From the NCBI GenBank assembly GCA_004352715.1, contig SCFE01000001.1:4003520-4067519 (forward strand): a stretch of DNA of 64,000 bases, written 5' to 3'. This DNA is from Hofstenia miamia. Taxonomy: Eukaryota; Xenacoelomorpha; Acoela. Made by a program: the position numbers and the translations under genes. The notes beneath the pieces are model-generated. The model saw nothing but the letters and a program-made list of their open reading frames with translations. It made no database searches and had not been told where the DNA came from. Each line of letters starts with the position of its first letter. Position 1 is the first letter of the stretch. Shown in pieces: positions 53,973 through 64,000 of this stretch.

Positions 53973-54972
53973 NNNNNNNNNNNNNNNNNNNNNNNNNNNN
54001 NNNNNNNNNNNNNNNNNNNNNNNNNNNNNNNNNNNNNNNNNNNNNNNNNNNNNNNNNNNNNNNNNNNNNNNNNNNNNNNNNNNNNNNNNNNNNNNNNNNN
54101 NNNNNNNNNNNNNNNNNNNNNNNNNNNNNNNNNNNNNNNNNNNNNNNNNNNNNNNNNNNNNNNNNNNNNNNNNNNNNNNNNNNNNNNNNNNNNNNNNNNN
54201 NNNNNNNNNNNNNNNNNNNNNNNNNNNNNNNNNNNNNNNNNNNNNNNNNNNNNNNNNNNNNNNNNNNNNNNNNNNNNNNNNNNNNNNNNNNNNNNNNNNN
54301 NNNNNNNNNNNNNNNNNNNNNNNNNNNNNNNNNNNNNNNNNNNNNNNNNNNNNNNNNNNNNNNNNNNNNNNNNNNNNNNNNNNNNNNNNNNNNNNNNNNN
54401 NNNNNNNNNNNNNNNNNNNNNNNNNNNNNNNNNNNNNNNNNNNNNNNNNNNNNNNNNNNNNNNNNNNNNNNNNNNNNNNNNNNNNNNNNNNNNNNNNNNN
54501 NNNNNNNNNNNNNNNNNNNNNNNNNNNNNNNNNNNNNNNNNNNNNNNNNNNNNNNNNNNNNNNNNNNNNNNNNNNNNNNNNNNNNNNNNNNNNNNNNNNN
54601 NNNNNNNNNNNNNNNNNNNNNNNNNNNNNNNNNNNNNNNNNNNNNNNNNNNNNNNNNNNNNNNNNNNNNNNNNNNNNNNNNNNNNNNNNNNNNNNNNNNN
54701 NNNNNNNNNNNNNNNNNNNNNNNNNNNNNNNNNNNNNNNNNNNNNNNNNNNNNNNNNNNNNNNNNNNNNNNNNNNNNNNNNNNNNNNNNNNNNNNNNNNN
54801 NNNNNNNNNNNNNNNNNNNNNNNNNNNNNNNNNNNNNNNNNNNNNNNNNNNNNNNNNNNNNNNNNNNNNNNNNNNNNNNNNNNNNNNNNNNNNNNNNNNN
54901 NNNNNNNNNNNNNNNNNNNNNNNNNNNNNNNNNNNNNNNNNNNNNNNNNNNNNNNNNNNNNNNNNNNNNNNN
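53973..54972. other. N gap, exactly 1,000 nt
   Basis: Placeholder-sized gap interrupting piggyBac element A; the far side begins in (AT)n. Confidence 0.95.
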
Positions 54973-56806
54973 TATATATATATATATATATATATAAAAT
55001 AACTTATTGTAAAACATTCAAAAAATTTTAATCGAAGTTGCTTAGATAAGGAGAAATTATATTTTGTCAAAATATATTTGATTCTTAAGTATTAAGTTCG
55101 ACTGTACTTTTCATTGAAATCGAAAACTAGAGTGGATTAAAATATTTCATTTCATACAATGAAAGTAAAGAAATTAATACTATTTTATTGTATTAGTGAA
55201 TATATAAATCACAAACCTTCTGAATATTAAATTGATTTTGTGATTGTGATTTGCTTGTAGTGGATTTTTCCTTAGTTTTTTTATAAAAGAGCATCCCAAA
55301 TTTATTTGCATCATAGCATATTACTTTTAGTTAGTTCTTACACTGAATAAGTGTGCCACATTCTTCTTGGTGTTTTTTATCTTTGATATTAAATTTTTTG
55401 ATATGTAAGTATATGCAATATAATATTTCTGATTGCATTTTACATTTAGTGATACTAAAGCAAATCGCATTTTTAGATTTGAAATATTCTACTACAATTT
55501 AATAACATTTTGTAAAGGAATAACGTGGAAACTTGTTTTGTGAATAATGAAATTAATATGCAAAACTTCATTTGGATTGAGATTATTAACATACTTCAAA
55601 TGGAATTCAATGTAAAAATGTGTATCATCAATGATATGTATATATACATTTTTTGATTTGAAATAGATTAGAATTTTTCTCCAAATTGAAAACAGATCCG
55701 ATCCGATCCGATCCTACCCGATTCATTCTCTGACATGCTAATATTGTACTCATGAACAATGCTTGCCTTCAGTTTACTTACTGCTTGCTTTTCTTGATAA
55801 TTGTGTTGATAAAATAGAAAGGCGATGTTAAATGAATGCACTTGTATAATCTGTTTATGCTGAAAATGCCTAGAGAATACTTTGGTAAAACTTTCTAACA
55901 GACTGTTGTAAATATCCAGTAACTACCTTATGTGATAATCGGACATACCTATCTCAAAATCTATTCAAATGGCCTATTGGGCTAAAGGGACTCCTAAATC
56001 AAAATATAAAGTATGTTTGATTTTGATAATTTGACGACATTCTTAACTAAATTATATAAAAATTAATTTAAAAAATATCTTTTAAGAAATAATTTAAAAA
56101 TTCAAAATATTGTCCTTTTAATCCAATTTCTGCCAGTGTTACTTTTAAGTAACAAAGCAATTTATCCACATTTTTGAAAAAAATTATCCAAACCTGTTAA
56201 AAAATATTAAAGGCACCTATGGCTTTGGGCAGGCTCATGCAATGATGAAAATTTGTTCTAAAGCTTATTCTTGTGTCGGAAATACATGCAAATAAGAATT
56301 CTTCTCTATGAATGATCCGATTTTAGTAAAAATTGTCAAATTCTTTCTATGTCTAGATAATGAGTTTGTTTAATTTCCATGGAAACAACTGCTGCCCTGA
56401 AACATTTTGCTTTCTGAAGAAAAACTGTGCATGCCCCATCCAGGCGCCCCGCACATAAAGCCAGGACAACTATTTAGGTATACAAAAAGAGGAGACAATT
56501 CTCTATCTTGTGGTATTTTCAGATTATGAATTACCTTCATTAGTTCGTGAAATATTGAAAAAATTCCACTAGAGTTAGGATTAAGTTTTAATTTGTTATT
56601 AATTTTTAATACAACTCAATTTGTTTATGCTAAGCTAGGCAAAAGTTAATATTTTAGTATAGTTTTATGCATAGCAATTATCATAAATTTTATTTGGGAC
56701 AATTTAATATCACCTTTAACTGAAAATAGTGTAGCATCTGCGCCTGAACTCCTCCCAACCTTCTTGTAGCCCCACATGAGAAACCATGATGGCCAAAAGC
56801 CTGATC
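54973..56806. other. Intron 7 AT-rich sequence, nothing coding
   Basis: Begins with about 25 bp of (TA)n. A short (GATCC)n repeat (four units) lies near 55695-55715. No gene or element recognised. Confidence 0.45.
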
Positions 56807-56810
56807 TTAA

Positions 56811-58613
56811 CCCATTAATGCCCAAATGACCATGAAAAGAATTTTTTTTAATATTTTTGTAATAGAACAAGTAAATGGACTCTTACTAATAGAAAAACTA
56901 AGCCATTTAAAATTTATCAAAATTTAATTTGAAGTAAATTCATGGTAGATGCATCTACCAATGGGTATTCTAACTGCTTTTTTGTCAAAATTACATAATG
57001 AGAAAACTAACCAGTATTATTTGATATAGCAATTTATATAATAATATATTTACTGAACATATAAAATAATATTCAAAAAACAATAGAAAATATCTATTGG
57101 TGATATTTCAAAAAACATTGAGGATGAATATAAACATTACATTTGATGCACCAATACATACTTTTTCCTTTGCATAAGCGGCAACGAGGCCCTTTATTAC
57201 CTGTAAATTCAATCATATGGCCAACATTGTCTATGCATAGAATATCAGCAGTTGATCATTTGGTCTGGAGTTGACGCCCTACAGCAATTACTTGTCCAAA
57301 TTTTCTAAGCAGCAGCATGGAAATTTCCCGAATGAAATCTAAAAGTGGTATAGATTCTCCACTGATGCTTTTATAAATTATCCAAGCATTTACAGCTGAA
57401 GCATTCACTGTGTAGGCAAACAAGGGCCACCAACAGTTTTTGGATCTAATCCTGACTTAATAAGTAGAAAAGCTTTGATCATGAAGATGAAGACCTGCCA
57501 TAAATTTACAATACTGATTTATACTGTTCGGCTGGGAAATGCTTATTTTTTTATCAGAGGCAGAGTACCTTTCTATCATAGATATTGATTCTGTTTTGTA
57601 CAAATTAGATGCAACTGTAACAGTATGATTATCCTGCCATCTACATATAGCAATTTTTTTGGTGAATGCTGAACTGAAGTATCCTCTTTTGCTTTTTGCC
57701 ATAAACTTTTTATTTGGCAAAGGTGCATTCCACATGCAGTTTTCTCTTACAGTTCCAGTAAAGCCAATGCCATGGTCAGAAAGATAATCTATCAATTCAA
57801 ATGAGGTGAATAAATATGGCAATTATTATGTATTAAGGAAAGAGATACCTTTGTTTACATTTTGGCTCTAAAAATTCAGACTTTTCTAATACATCCTCAA
57901 TACTGGCTTGTGATTTTAATACTCTGCCAGGTAAATTATCCATATTTCCTACAATATCATCATCACTTGGCAAATCATCAATGTCTGTATCAGCATCTGG
58001 CCTTTCTATGGGTGGTTCTATGATTACTGTTTGGGATGTAGGAAACTCATCATTGTCTTCATCATCAATTTCAAAAAGCTCAATGACTTCATCTAATACT
58101 AGTCTTCTAAGCATAGAGTTATAAAAAAGTTTTGGACAACAAAATAATTCTAACAAATAGTTTTTCTTCAATTTTACATATTTTTTTTAAAAAATTATAT
58201 TTACCATGTAAACGCCCAGTGGTAGATATATCTACCACCAGTATTAAACCCAATGCCAACTCAAAAATAAAAACTATTTTGTAATAAATATATTACTATG
58301 GAATTCTCACATATATAGGCTATTGATAATGATTAATATATATAATTTTACTCTAATATGAAATTTACACTAAGCTTTTATTATTTAGAAATTCACGTCT
58401 TGACATTTTTTTCTGAAATCAATATGTATAATAGTTAATAACAGTTGTAAGGTGTAATAGCATGAATAACAATAATGCTAAAATAAATCGCGGGGAATCA
58501 CTACATGATGCTAAAATTGTTTCCAATGGTAATGCTAAATTTTAATTACATGCTGTGCATTTAAAAGACATGTGTTTAATGGGTAGATACATCTACCATT
58601 GGGCATTAATGGG
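56811..58613 (-). mobile_element. piggyBac element B, complete but internally deleted
   Basis: TTAA at 56807-56810 and 58614-58617. TIR CCCATTAATGCCCAA at both ends, with palindromic GGTAGATGCATCTACC (left) and GGTAGATATATCTACC plus a GTAGATACATCTAC variant (right) in the subterminal regions. The minus strand: MKKNYLLELFCCPKLFYNSM at 58171, acidic DDEDNDEF, IDDLPSDDD, a stop near 57833, then YLFTSFELIDYLSDHGIGFT, RGYFSSAFTKKIAICRWQDN, FMAGLHLHDQSFSTY and the cysteine-rich RCRLCKGKSMYWCIKCNVYI. The middle with the first catalytic aspartates is missing. 1,803 bp. Confidence 0.9.
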
Positions 58614-58747
58614 TTAAACATAACAAGGCTTATTATTCATACGACATCTCTACAAACATCTTAATTAGATTCATTAGTACATTATTTTTTACGGACTTTT
58701 TACTGTACAGCTTTTTCAAACCCGTTATAGATTCTAACTTTTCTCAA

Positions 58748-58954
58748 TTGATTGAAAGTTATAGAAATGTCCAGTTTAGAATTTGCAAGGTCTATAAAAA
58801 GATTGTTTCTCGAAAGCGGCAAGGTTGCGAACAGTCATTTATTAATTCGGATAACAAGGACAATCATTGTACAAAATTCGTTAAGGGTAAGCAACAAATG
58901 GGAACATCTCACAATGCCACATTAACCACTGTCACCGAGAAAGTTCGTTCGTGA
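58748..58954 (+). other. Unidentified short ORF
   Basis: MIESYRNVQFRICKVYKKIV through TTVTEKVRS; the frame is open upstream to about 58680 (KPVIDSNFSQL). Charged and lysine-rich, no family recognised. Possibly a fragment of a pseudogene. Confidence 0.2.
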
Positions 58955-59299
58955 GTCATAAACCTTTGCATAGCATTGGCGATCGCTGCTGGCTACGATC
59001 TTGTTCTCATGGCCCCGCTTCGGGTTTTGACCCTGTGATCTCTCGCTGTACATCTAAATGGACTTTGATTAATTAATTACATGCAATGTAGTTATAGAAG
59101 TTTATACAATACAATAACTGTTACGAATGGAGCAGCGGAGATATAATGGAATCGATCACTTATTACCGAGAACAATTTATGTAACTAAGAAAGTAATAGC
59201 AATAACTAATTATGGTCAATCTCTATATGTGATGATTCGATTCTACACTTGTCAAGGTAAATGTAGGTTAAAAATAAAAAAAATAAAAAAGCTATAAAA

Positions 59300-59803
59300 T
59301 ATTATCAAAATCACAAACGAGAATGTTCGAGTCACTCTTCAATGGGTTTTCCTTGGTTCTGGAGGCAAAGTCGAACACGACGTTCAAAGTCGCCAATCGC
59401 ACTCAAATGCTGTTCGTCAGTTATCGCTTGAAAGGCAGCGCGAATTTTCTGATTGAGATCATGGATGTTCTGTGGTTCTGTCTTATAAACGGGGTACTTC
59501 AGGTGACCCCATAGCCAAAAGTAAGAAGGATGACGTTAAAGTCAGATCAATACAGCACACGTGCTATGGTAATGCGCAAATGTAATAGCAAGCAGACAAA
59601 ATTGATAAATAGACAGTGCTCAAAAACGTACCTTTACTTTGAAAGGTCATAGCGACAGTATTAGTTCATCGATTTCAAAAATTCAAATTGCAAACAAAAT
59701 GGCATATTCAATAGATTATTTGAGGAAAGTTTCGTGGAAATTATCAACACCATGCCAAAATGAGAGCCAATTAAAACTCTTAGACTACTTCTGGGACACC
59801 CTG
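59300..59803 (-). mobile_element. Internally deleted mariner-type element
   Basis: Terminus (complement) CAGGGTGTCCCAGAAGTAGT beside TA at 59804-59805, then a leader shared with 51494-51640, then only the transposase C-terminus: FWLWGHLKYPVYKTEPQNIH (FLWG.LK motif), LNQKIRAAFQAITDEQHLSA, FERRVRLCLQNQGKPIEE. The N-terminal and central parts are deleted. The far terminus was not found. Confidence 0.75.
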
Positions 59804-60636
59804 TATAATTATATTTGATTGTTGACAACATATGATAGAATTTAGTTTTTTATTATTATCTATAAATTTTGAACAAAATCAAACATGGATTTTGGAGTTG
59901 GACCCAAAAGACATTGAGGTGAATAATTTTTTAATTTAATTCTTCTAATAAATATAAGGAATACAATTGAAACTAGTAAACTGATTTAGTCAATCTTCCA
60001 ATAAGGACTTTTTTGTAATTTATTACGTCTTGATTATCTAAGACAGCGATGATGGCTTCATTTCAAAGCTCCTTCAGTAAGCCTTGAAGCTGCGTAATGA
60101 ATATTGTAATAAATTTCCTTATTTATAATTGATGTTTAAAATCTTACCTACGTACACAATTGGACCTTGATGATCTCCAAATTGCACTATGCTTCTTTGT
60201 TCTAATGATATCTTTTCCAACCCTGACAAATGTCAAAGCCACTGTTTATTGAAATTGCAACATTAGTAATGTCAGATTTACAGTGTGCTTGTGAATCTGA
60301 CTTTCTGACATATAAAGATTCATAGCGTACATCTGCCTCCAAAATTTAGTCCAATTCTGCCTGCAGTTGCTCCTACAACGCGTGCAAATTTCAACACTTA
60401 AACAAACTTCATTTGAATATATATATAGAGCTCATGTGTGCGAGTATCAATTTTGACAAAGTAGAAAGTTTAAAAAACAACGTGTATAACGGATATCTCA
60501 GGCATCAAAAACTTTTATGCGAAAGATTGACTTTGCGTTTGGAATAGTAACATCAACTCTATAATAATAAATGCATCTTAAGCAATTTTTTCTTATCATA
60601 AAACTTTGACCAAATTTGAAATCCCTTTTTACTTAA

Positions 60637-60876
60637 GGGGGGGCTAACAAAAATATTATGAAAAATCACATTTTTGTATATTGTCACAAAATTTTTACAC
60701 ATTGAATGTTCTTCATGTGCATATGTTGGAATATTTGTAATTTTGTGCTAAAACAAATGCTGGTTAAAAATTTAGGTATTAATTATTATTTTGTGTAACT
60801 TTAAGTCATATCTGAAACTTGTTCTTGCAACTATAGCTGTTTTAAAAAGACTATGCAATTTTTCATTACCCCTCCC
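60637..60876. mobile_element. 240-bp MITE with TTAA target sites
   Basis: TTAA at 60633-60636 and 60877-60880. Ends GGGGGGGCTAACAAAAA and complement GGGAGGGGTAATGAAAAA, about 18 bp with four mismatches. TTAA sites and a G-rich start suggest a piggyBac-mobilised MITE. Noncoding. Confidence 0.62.
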
Positions 60877-61079
60877 TTAACAGCATTAATTCATAGATTG
60901 AAATTCTTATTCTTAAGTTATAACGGGATATTATGAGTAACATAAGCGCTTATGGTTTAATAATATTCCGTCAAATGTGTGAAATATAACTACAATAAAA
61001 TAATAAAGGAACAATTACATTTAGTGTGGTTTGGTAGATGTTTTCCTCTTTAAACTTTGTTTTCCATTTTTTTTATTGT

Positions 61080-61260
61080 ACATGTCAATGACGCCTATAA
61101 TTTCGTTTAAGCATAGACATGCATTTAAAGCTTGTCTAATATTAAGTCTTAATAAAAGCCTACTGTGCTATAGTAGATTTTGTGTCGTGATACAACGTGC
61201 CCTTGAATGCGTATTTTGCTTTTCTACAACACGCTCTTTGTTTTGTTAAAATTTGAAGGC
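61080..61260 (-). pseudogene. Possible Harbinger-type transposase tail
   Basis: The minus strand reads VVEKQNTHSRARCITTQNLL, a stop, then LNIRQALNACLCLNEIIGVI, which resembles the C-terminal ERxxGxLKxRFRCL...IINACxVLHNI block of Harbinger transposases with heavy decay. Weak evidence; no termini found. Confidence 0.3.
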
Positions 61261-61299
61261 GACTACTGCTAAAATAACTACTGCATTATGTTGCCTGCA

Positions 61300-61313
61300 T
61301 ATATATATATGCA

Positions 61314-61350
<37 letters not shown>
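61300..61350. repeat. (AT)n microsatellite
   Basis: Imperfect then pure (TA)n over about 50 bp. Confidence 0.9.
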
Positions 61351-61353
<3 letters not shown>

Positions 61354-61930
61354 ATAAAAATATAGTAAATATACAAACAAAAGTTGTTTAGGATATTTTG
61401 AGCTATTCATAACTTTGATATATACTTTTTTAAATTTTTCATGCGTCAACTTCACATTTCTTTTATTTAATATTTTTTGCATAATTACGAATTATGTTGG
61501 ACATAGCATACTGCAAAATGGGGAGACTGGCCAGTAGGGTGTGCGTCTTTGGAAGTTTTCTAGAAAATTATAAAAAACATATTTTATAACTGAAACTCAA
61601 ACAACTCACGAACTTCAATACAGTAATCATGTATTTTCGAACATGCTTAATTACATTGAGAAATTATTTTTTTACCATAGTGTATGTTAAAATGTACTAC
61701 TGATAAGTCCAATGTTTGGTACTGTCTAACTTTTTTTCTGTCCAATATATGGTAAAATTACAAAAATATTACTTGTAAAGACAATTGTTAACTTCCCAAC
61801 TAGCATTATATGGTGACAATCAACGACATCATTGAAGCCAATCTAAAGTCACCCCTGCAATTAAGATATAATTAGAATAAATTCCACAGATCGCAAGTTT
61901 GTCATGGATTTAGAACGAAGTTCTCCCAGA

Positions 61931-62886
61931 TCAAGCTTTCCCAATGGAGTCTAAAGAAAAATTAAAGTTGCTGCTGCTTTGTAATTTAATCGGCCTCATT
62001 GGAATCATGTTGTCATTAATTGCCGCATTTACAAGAGAATTACATGTTTTGATAATGCTGGTATTTGACATTTTCAAATATGTCAGCTCTGGATCGCACA
62101 CCTGCCTCATCCTCAGACTTATCTTGGTATGCCTTGGTGATGCTTCTGAGACAGAAGCATAAGTGAGCACTGATTGCCAAAACCCGCAAAGCAGCAAGTA
62201 CAACTCTGACCTTAGCCAATCCGGGCAGCACAGCGAACGGGGTCTGGGTTCCAAACAGATTTGCAGTAACTAATATGCCGTTCATTCCTAACTAATTGAA
62301 GATATGCCTTGTACTTGTGTAATGGCCTAGAGCATGCACGTAAGTGGTTTCGGTAACAGTTGTCTTAAAAAACATGTTAAAATATTTCTCGACATAACCT
62401 GATAAGGCGCCCATATGGGTCCCGGTGTGGTGATTCATACCGTAGAAGTTGACCTTGGTATCAACAATAAGGCTGAGGGCCAACCTAAGATTGGCAGGGG
62501 AACAATACCTTTTAACAGTTTCGGCACCTGTTGCCTGACACTCAGTCATTACTTGGATAGTAGCTTCCACCCAGTCGCCATCAGGGAGGGATAAATGGGT
62601 ATGAACTGGACCACTAAAGATTACCATTGCGCACCCCAGCACAAAAAATTCGCATACTTTATTTGTGGCGCATTTGTTGTAGGTCCAAATGGCAGCGGCA
62701 GTGGTTGCAATATTGCGATCATTGTGGAAAGCGACAGGGACTCTCAAATCTTCTGATAATCTCTCATCGGACCCAACAGCAAGGCTGACATCCATGTTCC
62801 CATTGAATGTAGAGAGAGTAACTTTAAAGGCGCGGGATCCGTCCCCCAATGAGAAATTTTCACCCCATGGACATTGTTGTTGAGAT
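61931..62886 (-). pseudogene. Endogenous viral element, nucleoprotein-like (negative-strand RNA virus)
   Basis: A minus-strand coding stretch of about 950 bp with clearly higher GC than its surroundings. It is open from a stop near 62886 to a TAG at 62292-62294 and stays in the same frame to a stop at 62040. A further coherent stretch to 61931 lies in another frame. There is no starting ATG in frame at the 5' end. It is thus a 5'-truncated gene with one in-frame stop and one frameshift. The protein's overall pattern resembles nucleoproteins of arthropod mononega/jingchu-type viruses (Chuviridae-like), which are often endogenised in arthropods; the assignment is by impression, not search. It lacks LTRs, RT or transposon ends. 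It lies within the putative SCYL2 intron 7, antisense to that gene. Confidence 0.5.
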
Positions 62887-63931
62887 TAATTCAGAAATTG
62901 ATTTAAACAACTAAAATTCAAATTGGATGCTTGGCGTAAATTAATAATATTTAATCAACCACGAACTTTGTCTGAATTCAATAATTTAGAAATTTATGTA
63001 AATAAAAATAAAAATAGCTCTGAGCAGAAATAATCGATAAAAAATTTACATTACCAACTTCGGATTAATATTAATGATAGGATTGATTTCTTAATTCTAC
63101 TTATCAAATGATATATTAAGCGCAAGATTGAATTGAAATAAAAAAAATTTTATGTTCGGCCAGCACTTAAAATTGAATTTTCAAAGGTTTGAAATGGTTT
63201 TTCGAACTCATATAACGAATAAAAAATGTATATTTTGAACTTCGGATTAATATTCATAATATGATATACTTATTTCTATTTATCAAATGCGATGAGTTAA
63301 GCATTCGTTTCAGGTTAAATAAAAATTTGCAAGTGCACGTCTAGCAAACAAAATTGAATTTTGAAAAAATAGAATGTCTTTCCGTATTGATTGAGGTAAT
63401 AAAAAATGTAAGTATCAATTTCACATAAATATTTGAACTATGAATAAATTGTTATTTGTTACAATACGTCTTTGTTTTATAAGCTTTGCGGAGATGAAAT
63501 CTTATTTATTATAGGGGTAATATTTATGCACTTTGCGAGAAATAGTATTATATAATTGCAGCAATATATTGGGTCCGATGCAGGATTAAGGAGCAAATAC
63601 ATATTATTAAAACTTCTGTTGATCACTGAAAATTTGCAAGATATTAAATTCATGATAAAATAATAATTTCTGATATTCAAGAGAAACAATTTACTATAAA
63701 AGTGAAAAAAATTTTCCGGGGAAGCTGCACAAATAAATTTACATAAACTTTTACAATTATGCAATTTACATTATTGTTAAGTATGATAGATGAAAACATT
63801 TGAAAATACAAAATAACGTTAATTAAATATTTTTTGAACACTACACAAAATTCGTAAAATGTTTAAGTGTTGGGTTTGACAAAAGTGGATGCCCTCTGGT
63901 AAAAACACCGGCCGTATTGTCCGATATTTAG
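62887..63931. other. AT-rich sequence, nothing recognised
   Basis: No coding motif. Two stretches, around 63055-63110 and 63238-63300 (CTTCGGATTAATATT... and TTATCAAATG), repeat each other loosely, indicating an old local duplication of about 180 bp period. Confidence 0.4.
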
Positions 63932-64000
63932 AAAAATATTGAACGTCATGAAATTGTTGCAAGTTTCTCTGATAATTTTATTGAATTCGATCCATCTCTC
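63932..64000 (+). CDS. SCYL2: Candidate SCYL2 exon 8 (runs off the window)
   Basis: Acceptor GATATTTAG is followed in the required phase 0 by KNIERHEIVASFSDNFIEFD and PSL to the window end. SCYL2 proteins continue after the exon 7 equivalent with a basic residue, then I..R.IL..L...F..P.MVPFVLP; the match is loose and needs a one-residue insertion. If right, intron 7 is 17 kb. If wrong, the next exon is outside or in a gap. Confidence 0.3.

Noticed and set aside
55695-55715. (GATCC)n run as a satellite or regulatory array
   Set aside because: Only four units; ordinary simple sequence.
58995-59045. GGGTTTTGACCCTGTGATC, resembling a B box of a tRNA-derived SINE
   Set aside because: No A box at the right distance, no tail, single copy in the window.
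61944-62162. Plus-strand ORF over the viral element, membrane-like (LLLLCNLIGLIGIMLSLIA)
   Set aside because: Antisense of the coherent minus-strand frame; hydrophobic runs are expected from complementing that coding.

Overview
The window is 64 kb of AT-rich, intron-containing, transposon-saturated animal DNA, most likely from an arthropod. Several introns are only 41-48 nt. Tc1/mariner, hAT, piggyBac, Harbinger-like, Penelope, LINE and LTR elements coexist, and there is one endogenous viral fragment. The species cannot be fixed from the sequence. No prokaryotic features, CRISPR arrays or rRNA/tRNA genes were seen.

Two conserved host genes were assembled exon by exon; neither shows up as a long open frame. 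(1) A complete KDEL receptor gene (ER lumen protein-retaining receptor) lies on the minus strand at 1510-20052. Its six exons (91+158+102+114+139+35 nt) give 212 residues, exactly the usual length of the family. (2) The 5' part of SCYL2, a SCY1-like pseudokinase of clathrin/endosomal trafficking, lies on the plus strand from 32051. Seven exons run to 46899, a possible eighth starts at 63932 at the window edge, and the 3' end is outside. The genes are head to head, 12 kb apart, with nested transposons between them.

Layout: 1-1509, 3' flank of KDELR with a duplicated segment. 1510-20052, KDELR; intron 1 is almost wholly one LTR element carrying a mariner that carries a LINE, and intron 3 holds a mariner, a hAT remnant, a tyrosine-recombinase-like remnant and a cluster of nested foldback elements. 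20053-32050, spacer with Penelope, LINE, a Tc1 containing a hAT containing a LINE, and two colliding Tc1 fragments. 32051-46899, SCYL2 exons 1-7; introns hold a hAT with a nested Tc1, a LINE, a mariner, and a KRBA2/integrase-like gene broken by two hATs. 46900-63931, putative SCYL2 intron 7 with three piggyBac elements, mariner pieces, a TTAA MITE and the viral fragment. About 2.1 kb is N gaps.

I found no new multi-gene functional system. The most interesting points are datable nested insertions (one intron grew from about 148 nt to 7 kb), two internally deleted piggyBac siblings with palindromic subterminal motifs, LINE copies sharing the same damaged RT motif, a 129-bp near-perfect hairpin MITE, and the viral insertion.
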